Source: Marinomonas mediterranea MMB-1 (GTDB lineage Bacteria > Pseudomonadota > Gammaproteobacteria > Pseudomonadales > Marinomonadaceae). Taken from it: DNA of 64,000 nucleotides. The notes under the pieces were generated by a model, which saw nothing but the letters and a program-made list of their open reading frames with translations, did not search any database and was not told the origin of the DNA. Shown here in pieces: positions 28,013 to 38,742 of this stretch (the first letter of the stretch is position 1; the number at the start of each line of letters is the position of its first letter). Where the stretch lies: positions 4,024,501-4,088,500 of the forward strand of contig NC_015276.1 of the NCBI RefSeq assembly GCF_000192865.1, given 5' to 3'. Both the position numbers and the translations under genes were made by a program.

Positions 28013-29536
28013 TTAAACTTCTGGCATTTGAGACACAAGCGAAAGCTTCACATCAACACCTTCAACTTGAAAGTGCGGTTGCACGTGCATGTTCACAAAG
28101 TAATAGCCTGGGTTGTCTTCGGACTCGCTAACAAACACACGTCCATCTTTTAGAGGGTGTGTCGCCGCTAGTTCTGGTTCAGGGTTGTTCATTTTAGTCA
28201 CAAGACTCTGCAACCACGCATTCAATTCGTTCTCTAAATCTTGACGCGACTTTAATGAACCAATGTTTTCACGTTGCAAAATTTTCAGGTATTGAGCGAT
28301 ACGAGACACCAAGAAAATATAAGGTAATCTTGAGTTGATTCTTGCGTTCGCTGTGTCTGCATCCTCATCGCACTCTAATGGGCGTTGAGTGGAGTTCGCA
28401 GAGAAGAAACAAGCATAGTCACTGTTTTTGTAGTAACTCAGTGGAATAAAACCATGGTCTGCTAGTTCCAGCTCTTTCGTCTCTGAAATCAGAACTTCCG
28501 TTGGAATTTTAGATTCTGTTCCACGCCCCGATTGATAGAAGTGGATTGGTAGTTTATCCAGTTTACCGCCTGACTCTGGACCACGTATATTGACTGTCCA
28601 ACCATTTTTCTTAAAGCTGCGCGTCATATTCGCGGCGAAAGCAAAAGCAGAGTTACCCCACAAATAACGATTGTGTTGTTCACCCGTCACGCCCTCACGG
28701 TAGTTAAATGAGCGAATAGGGTTCTCTTCACCATAAGGTAAGCGTAAAAGAAAACGAGGGAAAACAAGACCAACGTAACGAGAATCTTCCGTTTCTCGGA
28801 AACCTTTCCAACGAATGTACTCAGCGCGATCCATGTACGTGCCGATATCTTGAATTTTTGGAATATCTTCTATGCTTTCTTTGTCAAAGAATTCTGGGCC
28901 AATTGCGCTGATAAACGGACAGTGGGCGGCACTCGCCACTTTCGATACTTCTGTTAGCAACTCCACATCCGCACCAGTACGGTCGAATTCGAAGTTGGCA
29001 ATCATAGATGTCACAGGTTCGCCACCCGGTGTGTCGTATTCCTGTGTGTAAATCTGATCAAACAATCCTGACTGAGTCGTGTCTGGAGACTCTTCAAAAT
29101 CTTCTCGTAGCGCCTCTTTCGTACAGTCCAGTAGCTCAATTTTCATATTGGCTTTAAAGTCAGTACGGTCGACTAAAAACTTAAGACCACGCCATGACGA
29201 TTCCACTTTCTGGAAGTCTTTGTGATGCAAGACTTCATCAAGTTGTGCACTAATAACGTCATCAATCGTTGCGATATATTGATCAAGAAGTGTTTTATCA
29301 ATTCTCTCTATCTGTGTGCCAGACTCTAGCGCAAGTTCAAAAAACACCTTCAACGCCGCAGTGATTCGCTCGTTTGTCTCCACTTCAGCCATATGTTTCG
29401 GGTTTTGAAATTTGTTGATATCAACTGGCGCGTCAACAGGTTCCATTTGAATCAAGCCGCACAATCGTTGATAGACAGAATCTTCTGCAAACTCAACACT
29501 CGCAGCGCTTGTAGATACACTTTCTTGTACAGACAT
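28013..29536 (-). CDS. tssC: T6SS sheath large subunit TssC
   Basis: 507 residues. 'ISAQLDEVLHHKDFQKVESSWRGLKFLV' near residue 95 and 'CPFISAIGPEFF', 'FPRFLLRLPYG' and 'LWGNSAFAFAANMTRSF' are TssC/VipB signatures. It starts one base inside the tssB stop codon. TssB and TssC polymerise into the contractile cytoplasmic sheath recycled by ClpV. Confidence 0.95.
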   Translation of the reverse strand: MSVQESVSTSAASVEFAEDSVYQRLCGLIQMEPVDAPVDINKFQNPKHMAEVETNERITAALKVFFELALESGTQIERIDKTLLDQYIATIDDVISAQLDEVLHHKDFQKVESSWRGLKFLVDRTDFKANMKIELLDCTKEALREDFEESPDTTQSGLFDQIYTQEYDTPGGEPVTSMIANFEFDRTGADVELLTEVSKVASAAHCPFISAIGPEFFDKESIEDIPKIQDIGTYMDRAEYIRWKGFRETEDSRYVGLVFPRFLLRLPYGEENPIRSFNYREGVTGEQHNRYLWGNSAFAFAANMTRSFKKNGWTVNIRGPESGGKLDKLPIHFYQSGRGTESKIPTEVLISETKELELADHGFIPLSYYKNSDYACFFSANSTQRPLECDEDADTANARINSRLPYIFLVSRIAQYLKILQRENIGSLKSRQDLENELNAWLQSLVTKMNNPEPELAATHPLKDGRVFVSESEDNPGYYFVNMHVQPHFQVEGVDVKLSLVSQMPEV

Positions 29537-30057
29537 TATTGAGTCTCCTCAGCAGTTTCCAAAGAGCGCTCTTCAACCAACGCTTTTAATTCCGTTTTCA
29601 ATGCATCCATATCGGGTTGAGTGTTTAAAATGCGTTCGACTTCTTTGCGTAATGTCGCGTTGTCTAACAAGTTTGACTTGAGATCCTTTAGCAGGTTTCG
29701 CATAGACAAAAGATCACTTAGCTCAGGGATCTGGGCAGCAACTTGCTCAGGGTGGAAAGAATCAAAGCGTTTTGCGGTAAGGCTTACGGCAATATCGCCT
29801 GCCCCTTCTTTTATTCTGTTTGGTACCGCAAATTCCATTTTGGGAGCCATATTCGCAATCACCTTTTCTAGGTTATTGCCATTGATGTTAACCCGCTCTC
29901 GCTCTGACAATTCTCCTTCAGATTGTCCGTTACTGAAATCACCCATAACGAGTAATTTCATTGGCAATTCCTTTTTCTTTTTGCCACTACCGCTGTCTAA
30001 ATCAAGCGCGATATTAACGCGAGCACGAGGTATTTCGCTTTGAAAACTATCCGACAT
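29536..30057 (-). CDS. tssB: T6SS sheath small subunit TssB
   Basis: 173 residues. 'RARVNIALDLDSGSGKKKKELPMKLLVMGDF' (about 11-41) is the TssB/VipA start, followed by 'RFDSFHPEQVAAQIPEL' near residue 113. The C-terminal helix is acidic, as in homologues that present the ClpV-binding segment to the ATPase. It partners TssC. Confidence 0.94.
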   Translation of the reverse strand: MSDSFQSEIPRARVNIALDLDSGSGKKKKELPMKLLVMGDFSNGQSEGELSERERVNINGNNLEKVIANMAPKMEFAVPNRIKEGAGDIAVSLTAKRFDSFHPEQVAAQIPELSDLLSMRNLLKDLKSNLLDNATLRKEVERILNTQPDMDALKTELKALVEERSLETAEETQ

Positions 30058-30113
30058 TTTCCCTTCCTTTTAATGATAATCCATTGAACAAATTGGGGCT
30101 CAATAGCCGCCTA

Positions 30114-31676
30114 TCATAACCACTCTACTGCCAGAGCAACGTCCGTCGCACACATACGCGACTGTAAACGCAAGCGCTCTTTTTCAATACGCGACATGGC
30201 CTCGTGATCCGATGCCTTTGCAATCGTATCTTTCAAAACCAAATACTTTTGTCGCCATACCCCCATCGCTAAATGGGGTAACACAACGGAGACATTCGTC
30301 TCTTCTGTTTGCTTATCGAGAGCCTCTAGTAACGCAAGCGCCGCGTCTAATAGACCTTCCTCATGACATAAACATGCCTGCGCAAGTTGTACTGAGATCT
30401 GTTGTGCAATCTCTGAACTTTGCTCTTGCTTTAACCAACTAAGCGACGACGCCAATCCCTTTTCTTCCTTTATCGATCGCGCCTTCGCTAAATAATCTAC
30501 TTGCTCGGTATTGCTTGAGCTGGCTTTAAACTTAGTTTCAACTTGCTCGTACCAAGCCGCGCCCGAACCAGAGAAAAAGCTCACACCATTTTCAAAGCTC
30601 AGTTTTTTTAAATTTGGTAACCGACTTAGCAATGAATGTGACATTGACTCGATATTCATAAACACAGATTTCAAACCCGCTTTTTGCGCACTCACAGCAC
30701 TCCAACGCTGAAGGTCGAAACTGAACAAGCCTCCCGGCTCCATAAACGCATCTTCGGCCGCTAAAAATGCTTCTATCCAGTTTTCGCTATCGTAAGCCAC
30801 ACGAATTTTATTAAGGCTTGCATCCCTTGGCGCAGGCACACGTGTTTTATTATTCTCATTCGTCGGTAATTTAAGGTCTCCCCATTTAACCGCTCGAGCA
30901 AGACTCACCATCGCACCGTACTCTTGCTTCCCACGATAATGCTTAAGCAATTGTCTATGTACTTGAGCAAGCTGTGAATCAGAACTGATGGCCTCTACAT
31001 GTAAACTATTCTGTCTTGCATTTCCCGACTGCTGACCAGCGTTATTCTGGGTCTTACTCTGCTCGATTGAAGCAGGAGCAGATTTTCCTGTATTCGGCGC
31101 TCCGCTGGACTTACTTTCTTTCTCAGCAAGCTGCTTTTCCGTTTTTGACAACCAAGTTGATAGTTCAGGCCACCCGAAATCTTCGGTCTGTTTTCTTGCC
31201 TGCTCACAGAGTGTTTCGAATACTTGCTGTAAATTTTGTATTAACACCAGCGACGGTGCATCGCCATTATTTTGCGCGAATGACAACACCTTCTTTTGGA
31301 GAGGCCAGGTCAAGGCCATACGTCGGGCTTTCTCCTTCAAAGGGAAAAGCGTCTCTCCATAGCTTTCAAGCAGTGTTAGAAGTAACAACATGCCCTTATA
31401 TACGCCAAATATGCCCTCAAGCTTGCTCGCTGCGAGTAAATAATACCCAGCGGCTCTAACATCTTTGCCGATTTCAGCGATAACTCGTTCCGCTAAATCT
31501 GCAATTTTTTTGTAGTCAACATCTTGCTTCTTTTCTACTTCTGCCTTTAATTCGATAAAAAGATCCTCGTAACGTGGATCTTGCCCTGACGATGAGTCAT
31601 GACCTTCGATAGGCGCACATAGTTGTTTAGCCCAAGATCTCACCTCAGAGTCTTCAGAAGTGATATTTTCACTCAC
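30114..31676 (-). CDS. tssA: T6SS assembly protein TssA
   Basis: 520 residues. The N-terminal ImpA domain ('RSWAKQLCAPIEGHDSSSGQDPRYEDLF' and 'DVRAAGYYLLAASKLEGIFGVYKGMLLLLTLL') is clear. A low-complexity linker (about 190-240, Ser/Gln/Asn-rich) leads to a C-terminal VasJ-like helical domain. TssA coordinates tube and sheath polymerisation and may stay at the distal end. The start overlaps the tagF stop by 4 bases. Confidence 0.9.
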   Translation of the reverse strand: MSENITSEDSEVRSWAKQLCAPIEGHDSSSGQDPRYEDLFIELKAEVEKKQDVDYKKIADLAERVIAEIGKDVRAAGYYLLAASKLEGIFGVYKGMLLLLTLLESYGETLFPLKEKARRMALTWPLQKKVLSFAQNNGDAPSLVLIQNLQQVFETLCEQARKQTEDFGWPELSTWLSKTEKQLAEKESKSSGAPNTGKSAPASIEQSKTQNNAGQQSGNARQNSLHVEAISSDSQLAQVHRQLLKHYRGKQEYGAMVSLARAVKWGDLKLPTNENNKTRVPAPRDASLNKIRVAYDSENWIEAFLAAEDAFMEPGGLFSFDLQRWSAVSAQKAGLKSVFMNIESMSHSLLSRLPNLKKLSFENGVSFFSGSGAAWYEQVETKFKASSSNTEQVDYLAKARSIKEEKGLASSLSWLKQEQSSEIAQQISVQLAQACLCHEEGLLDAALALLEALDKQTEETNVSVVLPHLAMGVWRQKYLVLKDTIAKASDHEAMSRIEKERLRLQSRMCATDVALAVEWL

Positions 31677-32728
31677 TTACCATGTCCCCATGTAATGACC
31701 GCATCAAGCAATAATAATGATGGCTCTGACAGCATTTTTTCTGCCCAACTAAGATAGTCATTATGAGAAAAAGGCACCGGCTCAATGTAATTCTCACCGA
31801 TAAAGGCTTTATTTAGACGGCTCGGTGTCAGTGGCCGATCTAAGATATAGAGGTAACAAGCGTTTTCGTTCATGGACCAAATTAAGTCAGGTCGCCACTC
31901 CTTACCTACCAGTAGAAGAGAAAGCAAATGAGACCAAAATAAGAGACTTAGTTTCGCAGTCGAAGCTGGCCCCAAAGGAAGTACTAATTCACCATTTGCC
32001 CCCTGATCTATATAACGCTCAACCGCACCACGTAGCATGGCTAACTTCGTCACTTTACGACTATTAACGTCGCTATCGAAGATCAAGCTCGCCCAGTCTG
32101 TAAATGCCGTCGACACCATGTTTTCCATTGTGGCTGACTTAAGTTGCTTCACAGAAACGGAAACATCAATGCTCTCTAATTGCTTAAGTCGATCCAACAC
32201 CTTGCTATTTGGCAGATCAAAGGGCAACTTAGAACGCACCAACGCATCAGAATCGTGATCAGATACGGCATCTAAAGAAGTCTGATCACTAGCATGTACA
32301 TTCGATAGCACTTGCTCGCCAGCAAACCACGCCAATGCAGGACGAAAATATAAGTCAGAGAGCGTTAATCGAACAAAATAACTAAAAGGGTAGCGTCGTC
32401 CTAGTCGATCAGAGCTGTCGTATATGGACCCTACTATCGTTTGTCGACCGTGCCCGCCGACTAAAGCGAAGCCCACACTGTTTAACTTTTTACTCGGATC
32501 GTTTTCATTGACCTTCTGATCTAACTCTGTCACCCATTGCTTTAAACAATCGTCTAACTCCTGAACCTCTCGCGAAGCGACGTTTTGACTTAAAAAATCA
32601 GGATCGCTTGGCAGCTTTCCAAGAAAGCCAACAGATACCGCACCAAGGCTGTTTTTTTCTAAGCTGTCTTTCTGTGCGCCTTTCGCAGCGGCCTTGGCTT
32701 TAGATTTATCTGAACGAAAGCCGAACAT
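31673..32728 (-). CDS. tagF: T6SS-associated protein TagF
   Basis: 351 residues. 'SVGFLGKLPSDPDFLSQNV' near residue 33 and 'GRRYPFSYFVRL' near residue 128 are the TagF (ImpM family) hallmarks. The C-terminal half is less conserved. In Pseudomonas TagF is a post-translational repressor of T6SS acting through the Fha protein. No fha, ppkA or pppA gene is seen in this cluster, so its partner here is unknown. It overlaps tssM by one base. Confidence 0.88.
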   Translation of the reverse strand: MFGFRSDKSKAKAAAKGAQKDSLEKNSLGAVSVGFLGKLPSDPDFLSQNVASREVQELDDCLKQWVTELDQKVNENDPSKKLNSVGFALVGGHGRQTIVGSIYDSSDRLGRRYPFSYFVRLTLSDLYFRPALAWFAGEQVLSNVHASDQTSLDAVSDHDSDALVRSKLPFDLPNSKVLDRLKQLESIDVSVSVKQLKSATMENMVSTAFTDWASLIFDSDVNSRKVTKLAMLRGAVERYIDQGANGELVLPLGPASTAKLSLLFWSHLLSLLLVGKEWRPDLIWSMNENACYLYILDRPLTPSRLNKAFIGENYIEPVPFSHNDYLSWAEKMLSEPSLLLLDAVITWGHGK

Positions 32729-35700
32729 TAGCGCGCCCCAAATAAGCGTTTAGGAAGTTCAAAGTCGCCGATAATACTGGTATTTAGAACACTTCCTTCA
32801 CGGTCCGCTCTGATACGATATTTTACCGATGTTCCAGAAGCATTCGCCGTGGTGTCACCTTCAAAGTCAGCGTTTAGCTCTGCGCTCGAAACGTCGTTCA
32901 TGGGCCACTCTAATTCGAATTCCGTTCCGCGAATATGATGAACTATGGCCTTTTTCAATAGTCGAAGTAACGCCCACTGCCCTGACTCTTCAAGTAGCTC
33001 TGGATTGGCCTCATACGCCGTTTTCACCCTAACCTTCGCACCACCTTGATTATCGACAGGTCGCCATACAAATTCGCGCCATTCCTGTGGCTCGTTGCGG
33101 TATCGATAACCTTCACCATTCACTTCAAAGAGAGATTCAGTCACCCCTGGAACGGGGATCGGATATACCGCATAGGACATTTTCATCTCCGCTGTGCCTT
33201 GTTTAAACAACGCCTGTGAAATACGGCCCGCCCCCGCTAAAGACTCAATAAATTGGCGGTTAACCCCAAGACCTTGCTTTAACCAAGTGCGGTTACGCCA
33301 TTTGTTGTTTGAGTAGCGAAGAAATGGCTCAATTTCATCTTTAAAGAACATCCAAAAATCACCCGATTCCGGTAGTAGCAATCCCTGAACATCAAGTGGT
33401 GCAGCGTCAACGACATTGTCTTTGAAAGGAAAACGACCATGCACTTTCTCTAAATAAGAACCGTAGACACGTCTTTCCCAATCTTGCTGAATAGCCGTTC
33501 TGGTGCTTGCCAGAATCGTTCGCCAAGCATAGCTAAGTGGCGCCTTGAAAGGTTTGCTAAGCGCTTTACTTTCCCGAGGAGACATCTCTAATAAAATGTT
33601 ATTCACTTCGATCCATGTACTGTACAGCTGACGCTTGCCTGCCGTATCACCCGTTATCAAAGATCGCGCATAAGACTTCGCTTCTAGGTTGATGTCAGCA
33701 GACGCTAAGATATATTCAAATTCCTCACTCAGCGCTCGCATCGCATTTTGATATAACGATAGGTTTACGTTTGCAGACGCGCCTTTTACGGGTTGTACAA
33801 GTGCTAACAAGTCAGTTGCTGCAATTTCAAAATTAGGAATCAAAGGTATGTCGATTGGCAATTGATCCAACGCATTTCCAGCGTTATCGAGCAGGCCTGT
33901 CGGCGCCTCTTCTGGCGTTTCATCTTTTGCAAATTGAGCTAAAAGTTGCACCTTATACTCTGGCTCAACAAGTGTAATCTCTGTCGCAACACGATCGAAA
34001 AGAACTTTCCAAGGCGAATGATCAATACCCAGTGCTTTAAGGCCTTGTGTCGCTTCCGCTAAGTTTTTGAACGAAGACACTTTGACAGAACTTAAGAAAC
34101 GCGACCATTCCTGCGTATATTGATGAAAGTAACGTTTACGAATATCTTTACGAAGTGTCAATAAAACGGATTCATCAACGTCGTTAGAGTCTGCTTCTGA
34201 AATCCCTAATACCCAATCACCCTTACTCGCAATGTCTGAAACTTCATCAATCCTTTCAGAGACATAATCGAACCACGCTTTCTGTGTGAAAATACCATCG
34301 ACTGACGCATCAGAGTACATCACTGAAAGCCCGGATTGACTCAAGACATCCGATAATGCGACTGCTTCAAAGCGATTTTTCGCTTCTGCAATCAAGCGGC
34401 GATATAGAGCTTCGGGATCTGCTTTCGTGGTTAACTGCGCCTGAGCTGTCGCCACAATATCTTTTGAACCATCAGAAGGTTCTAGTAATAGCCATGGGTT
34501 CTTATAGCCTGGCGATTCATGGTTAGAAACGTTATCGCGGTGGCCAATAAAACGGACCTCTCCTGCTTCAGACATGCTTTCGCTTAGGTATAAGTTAGCC
34601 ATGTCTGAGAATAACGCCTGACGTTCTTTAAAATTCAAACGTACTTCGGCTTCCTCATACGAGCGATACCATAGATTACCAATCGCTTGACTAACAAACG
34701 CCATGTCAAACTTATCTTGATTGCTCGTCAACATAAGATACGTTTTTAACGACACATAGTAGTCATCTTGGATCTCTTTACGCTTAGCCGCATCCAATTC
34801 AGGCCAAGCAGTGACGTATTCATCTAATGACGACAATAATGTAGGAACCGCTTTTTGATGAATCGTATCGGCTATCGTGTTCTCTAGTAACCTTTTAATG
34901 GCTTCGCCGTGGGACTCAACAAAACTATATTGATGCACGAGTTGAAGTGGCGAGTACGTTTGAATATTATCAAGCTTTTGATACTGCTGGTACATTCCGA
35001 CTATCGCATTCAATCGATCCAATTCAGAGGAACGACTATCGTTGACACGAAGCATCAAGGTTTTCACTTTCTCTTCATAATCTGAGATAAGCAACTGATT
35101 GGCGGTGTACGTTGTGAATAAGCCAATACCTGAAAAAATCAAAATTGTAAGCGTTGAAAGTACTGTCGCCGTTTTGGCTAGACGTCCTATCCTTTGACGT
35201 TTACGGTTACCACGAACCGCATCTTTTAACGGGAAAATCACGTCTGAAAACAACCTATCAATGAAATAGCTCTGTTCATTATTTTTGGTTTTTGAAAAGC
35301 GTCGGCCCACTTTCGCAAAGACACTTTTTAGCGCATTGGAGCTGCGTTCTAATGTGTCACCTTCCTGCGTGCCAGATGTAAAATAGACGCCCGCAAACCA
35401 CGGTGATTCGTGATATGGGTTGTCTTTAAACAACAACCTTAACAGTTCGTTTAGCTTATCTACGGCACCTGAGAACTGGTTTGGAAACTGAAAAGCTTCT
35501 ACCTTATTAGTCGTGTCAGTCGCCAAATTCACTTTTTGTATCGTTTGTTCTAGCAACCGCTCATACAGCTCATTCAAACGCGTTTCGACAACCTCCGCGA
35601 TATTAACGTTCTTATTTTCAGTTTCCTCTAGCGTGTATATCCCCCACGGATTTTTAGTTTCGTTAGGACTTAGGTCATCAAAAAATGCCTCAAAGCCTTT

Positions 35701-36480
35701 CAGCTTATCGGCTTTCGTAACAACAATATAAATAGGGAACGTCACACCTAATTCTGAAATCAGCTCATGCAGACGATTTTTAAGATACTTCACATGCGCT
35801 TCTAGCGCTTCACGCTCTGTCGTCAAAATTTCATCAAGCGGTAAAGCCAAAATCAAACCGTTGATTGGCGCTTTGGAACGGCTGCTTTTTAACACTCTTA
35901 AGAAGTTAATCCATTCGTCGTTGTTTTCATCTTGTGTGTAGCGACCTGCTGTATCAATAAGGATCGCTTTATCAGAAAACCACCAATCACAATCACGTGT
36001 TCCACCAATACCCTGAAAGTGGAAACGCTGATCGTCTTTCAACGGAAAATCGAGGCCCGAACGGGCAAATAAGGTACTTTTTCCTGCGCCAGATGGGCCA
36101 ATCACCATGTACCAAGGAAGCGCATACAAGGCCTTATCACCTCGGTACTGCGCGCCCAATTGCGATGACTTAAGCGCCTTTAACACATCAGAAATTTTGT
36201 CCTGAAACAGGCCAGAGCTCTCACTCCCACCGGCATTATCTAATTGGCTCTTAAGCTTTTTAGTACGTAAAAAGAATACGAGTTTGCGAATAAGGCAACC
36301 AAGTAGAAAGCACGCTAGAATAGCAGCCATCACTTGAAGCTTTAGTTTTTCGCTAGTAAGGCCAATTTTGCCTCCTAGTACCCAAATCAAAAGCAGTATC
36401 GCGCCAATACCAACCGACATGCCAAACAAGCGAGATAGCAGCAAGCCCTTTAGCAGCTTGCCAATGGAATTTTTAAACAT
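32728..36480 (-). CDS. tssM: T6SS membrane-complex protein TssM (IcmF)
   Basis: 1250 residues. Two N-terminal helices (about 16-35 and 45-65), a cytoplasmic NTPase-like domain with Walker A 'GPSGAGKSTLF' near residue 130 and 'ILIDTAGRYT' as Walker B-type. TM3 lies near 430-452, followed by a large periplasmic part with the IcmF-related and C-terminal beta domains ending 'GDFELPKRLFGAR'. The Walker A is intact, unlike in some TssM. It spans the envelope with TssL and TssJ. Confidence 0.95.
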   Translation of the reverse strand: MFKNSIGKLLKGLLLSRLFGMSVGIGAILLLIWVLGGKIGLTSEKLKLQVMAAILACFLLGCLIRKLVFFLRTKKLKSQLDNAGGSESSGLFQDKISDVLKALKSSQLGAQYRGDKALYALPWYMVIGPSGAGKSTLFARSGLDFPLKDDQRFHFQGIGGTRDCDWWFSDKAILIDTAGRYTQDENNDEWINFLRVLKSSRSKAPINGLILALPLDEILTTEREALEAHVKYLKNRLHELISELGVTFPIYIVVTKADKLKGFEAFFDDLSPNETKNPWGIYTLEETENKNVNIAEVVETRLNELYERLLEQTIQKVNLATDTTNKVEAFQFPNQFSGAVDKLNELLRLLFKDNPYHESPWFAGVYFTSGTQEGDTLERSSNALKSVFAKVGRRFSKTKNNEQSYFIDRLFSDVIFPLKDAVRGNRKRQRIGRLAKTATVLSTLTILIFSGIGLFTTYTANQLLISDYEEKVKTLMLRVNDSRSSELDRLNAIVGMYQQYQKLDNIQTYSPLQLVHQYSFVESHGEAIKRLLENTIADTIHQKAVPTLLSSLDEYVTAWPELDAAKRKEIQDDYYVSLKTYLMLTSNQDKFDMAFVSQAIGNLWYRSYEEAEVRLNFKERQALFSDMANLYLSESMSEAGEVRFIGHRDNVSNHESPGYKNPWLLLEPSDGSKDIVATAQAQLTTKADPEALYRRLIAEAKNRFEAVALSDVLSQSGLSVMYSDASVDGIFTQKAWFDYVSERIDEVSDIASKGDWVLGISEADSNDVDESVLLTLRKDIRKRYFHQYTQEWSRFLSSVKVSSFKNLAEATQGLKALGIDHSPWKVLFDRVATEITLVEPEYKVQLLAQFAKDETPEEAPTGLLDNAGNALDQLPIDIPLIPNFEIAATDLLALVQPVKGASANVNLSLYQNAMRALSEEFEYILASADINLEAKSYARSLITGDTAGKRQLYSTWIEVNNILLEMSPRESKALSKPFKAPLSYAWRTILASTRTAIQQDWERRVYGSYLEKVHGRFPFKDNVVDAAPLDVQGLLLPESGDFWMFFKDEIEPFLRYSNNKWRNRTWLKQGLGVNRQFIESLAGAGRISQALFKQGTAEMKMSYAVYPIPVPGVTESLFEVNGEGYRYRNEPQEWREFVWRPVDNQGGAKVRVKTAYEANPELLEESGQWALLRLLKKAIVHHIRGTEFELEWPMNDVSSAELNADFEGDTTANASGTSVKYRIRADREGSVLNTSIIGDFELPKRLFGAR

Positions 36481-36505
36481 CCTTGTTACCTTATTTAGAG
36501 TAAAC

Positions 36506-37291
36506 CTACTGAGCTAAAACGTACTCAGCCTGCTCCATTCTGTGAGCGCTTTCATTAAGCGAATATTTCATAACCGCGCCGTACGCCAACACCATAGAGA
36601 CTAAAACGGCACCGCCTACTGACAGCATGACCCAATAGGGTTGCCGAGTTCCGATTTTATAAATCAGCTTATTTTCTGGTATTGCGGCTTCGCCTAACGT
36701 GCGTGGCGCAGCGGAAAACGTATCATCTAGCTGCCCCCTAAACGTTGCTAAGTAGGCTTGCAGACGTTCGTATCCTTTGATTCGATACATCCCCTGATAA
36801 CCCAATTGCAAACAAACATAATATAAACTGACGGTGACCTGATTATCTTTCAGATCTTCTCTGAGTCGATCTAACTTGGTGAAAAAAGCTTCCCCAGCAT
36901 TACTTTCACCAAAATACTCAATGCAAAGAGGCTTGCTCATCCATTCTAATTTTTCTTCTAAATTAGAAGACATAACCGCTTCATCAACATACGCGGCAAG
37001 AGCAAACTTAACGTCTCTTGTCATAGAGGCAACCCACTCCATTTCAAACGCGCGCCGCTCTAAATCTGTAAACGCTTGCTCTATGGATTTCCGAAAACTG
37101 ATACTGTCTTGAGCTGAACCGGCCTCTTGCCCAACGTCCTGCATTTGCAGATTAACCTCTGTTGAATTTGGCTCGATTCCCTTGCTGTTTGCGCTAGCGA
37201 TCCGCGCTTCGACCAAACTAAAAATCGGTGCTGCGCCTTCAACCAGCGTCGCATCAAGAATATTTAATTGATTGTCCATCTTGTTACTCAT
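36506..37291 (-). CDS. tssL: T6SS membrane-complex protein TssL (DotU)
   Basis: 261 residues. The cytoplasmic DotU domain has 'VKFALAAYVDEAVMSSN' near residue 90 and 'SLYYVCLQLGYQGMYRIKG' near 155. A single C-terminal anchor lies at about 217-238 ('PYWVMLSVGGAVLVSMVLAYG'). There is no OmpA-like peptidoglycan-binding extension, so that function must come from elsewhere. The start overlaps the tssK stop by 8 bases. Confidence 0.93.
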   Translation of the reverse strand: MSNKMDNQLNILDATLVEGAAPIFSLVEARIASANSKGIEPNSTEVNLQMQDVGQEAGSAQDSISFRKSIEQAFTDLERRAFEMEWVASMTRDVKFALAAYVDEAVMSSNLEEKLEWMSKPLCIEYFGESNAGEAFFTKLDRLREDLKDNQVTVSLYYVCLQLGYQGMYRIKGYERLQAYLATFRGQLDDTFSAAPRTLGEAAIPENKLIYKIGTRQPYWVMLSVGGAVLVSMVLAYGAVMKYSLNESAHRMEQAEYVLAQ

Positions 37292-38621
37292 CTATCGGTA
37301 TTAGTTCAACATCGGCATCCGCAAACTCACCGAACAAAATCCCTGATATTTTTTTTGTACTTTGAACTCGCTCCCAAAGCGCACTACGCTTATCAATCAG
37401 AAAATACTCATAGCCCGATTTAATACGTATCTTGGAAGGAACTCGTTGAATGTGCTGCAGTGGCAGCCCCGACATACCACTCGCCACCAAGTTTTGTATA
37501 TCGGAAGGAGAAGACAATTTAACCAAACTGGGTAACTGGTCTACCCATGAAGAATCAGAACGTTCTAGATAAACAGCAAGATAGAAATCACAATTTTCTA
37601 AACTCGCTGAATTTATAACAGAGGACTCGTAAAGGCCCGGTGCTTTCATATTAAACTGGATAGACGCTTCCATTCGGACATTGCTTAGTCCGAAGATATC
37701 GCGAATCGCACCATACAACTCTGAGAAGGTAGTAGAAAGGTTATCGTGCTGATAAGGCTGTGTATAAGGCACCTTATCTGGCTGCGTGTGTAACGCTAAC
37801 TTATCATGCGCGCGACACAAGGTAGAATAGAGCTGAAGCGAAGAAGCGCTTGGATTTTGCTCAACAATACGCAATTCACTGAGTATGTCACTGATATCAG
37901 ACACAAACAAAAAGTCTGCCATTTCTGAGGGCGTGTAACTGCCAACATCGGATACATTGGTACGACGAGCGTTAATTTCTTTAAAACGTACCGTCAAAAG
38001 TTCAGTCAAACTGCGAAGCGAATTCATCAATCCACTGGCGGCATGAACACTTACCAACGGTGGGATGTAGTCAGAATCTAAGGTATAACTACCACCCATG
38101 TCTTTTTTTAATCGAGCAATATTAAGAGAAATAACGCGATTAGATTGGGTACCACTTTCGATAAGATTCAAATTCGGTTGAGCAAGTAGAACCTCCCGCT
38201 TACGATTGCTATCAAAACAATCCGCGACGTCTACATATTCGGAATTCCAAGCAGCATTGCCTTGCGCATTATAACCAGTAATAGTGTCAACATTATCACT
38301 GTCGGCAATCGTTAACTGAACATCAAGCTCAAGACGGGAAAGGTCACCTAACTCTAGGTGGACTGGCGTATCTCTATTTCGGTCGTAATCAATGATCTGG
38401 CCATTTGGCAGAACCGCTAAACACTGCGTTAGAACAAGACGCCCATTCTCCAGAGCAGCTTTATCCCAGCTAACATCTTTCACACCCCAAAAGTGAGGCT
38501 CGTAAATTTTGGTTCTGAGAGACTGAATTTTTTCTTGGTAAGCATCCCATGCTTGAAAATGCTGCTGCCCCAAAAAGACACCTTCAGCCCAAACGACTTT
38601 CCTTAGACCCTGAACGCCCAT
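37284..38621 (-). CDS. tssK: T6SS baseplate protein TssK
   Basis: 445 residues. 'KVVWAEGVFLGQQHFQAWD' at residues 8-26 is the TssK start, then 'YIPPLVSVHAASGLM' near 190 and a C-terminal receptor-like domain ending 'ILFGEFADADVELIPIDE'. TssK trimers connect the baseplate to TssL/TssM. It lies 121 bases after tssJ. Confidence 0.95.
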   Translation of the reverse strand: MGVQGLRKVVWAEGVFLGQQHFQAWDAYQEKIQSLRTKIYEPHFWGVKDVSWDKAALENGRLVLTQCLAVLPNGQIIDYDRNRDTPVHLELGDLSRLELDVQLTIADSDNVDTITGYNAQGNAAWNSEYVDVADCFDSNRKREVLLAQPNLNLIESGTQSNRVISLNIARLKKDMGGSYTLDSDYIPPLVSVHAASGLMNSLRSLTELLTVRFKEINARRTNVSDVGSYTPSEMADFLFVSDISDILSELRIVEQNPSASSLQLYSTLCRAHDKLALHTQPDKVPYTQPYQHDNLSTTFSELYGAIRDIFGLSNVRMEASIQFNMKAPGLYESSVINSASLENCDFYLAVYLERSDSSWVDQLPSLVKLSSPSDIQNLVASGMSGLPLQHIQRVPSKIRIKSGYEYFLIDKRSALWERVQSTKKISGILFGEFADADVELIPIDE

Positions 38622-38742
38622 AACTATCTTCCCTGACCGATAAATAACTCAAACATAGAGTAACGGCAGCATTTTCTAGTCAGTATCCTCTTACTAGAAC
38701 TGCCTGTTACTTGCAAAAACACAACATTACATAGACAACACC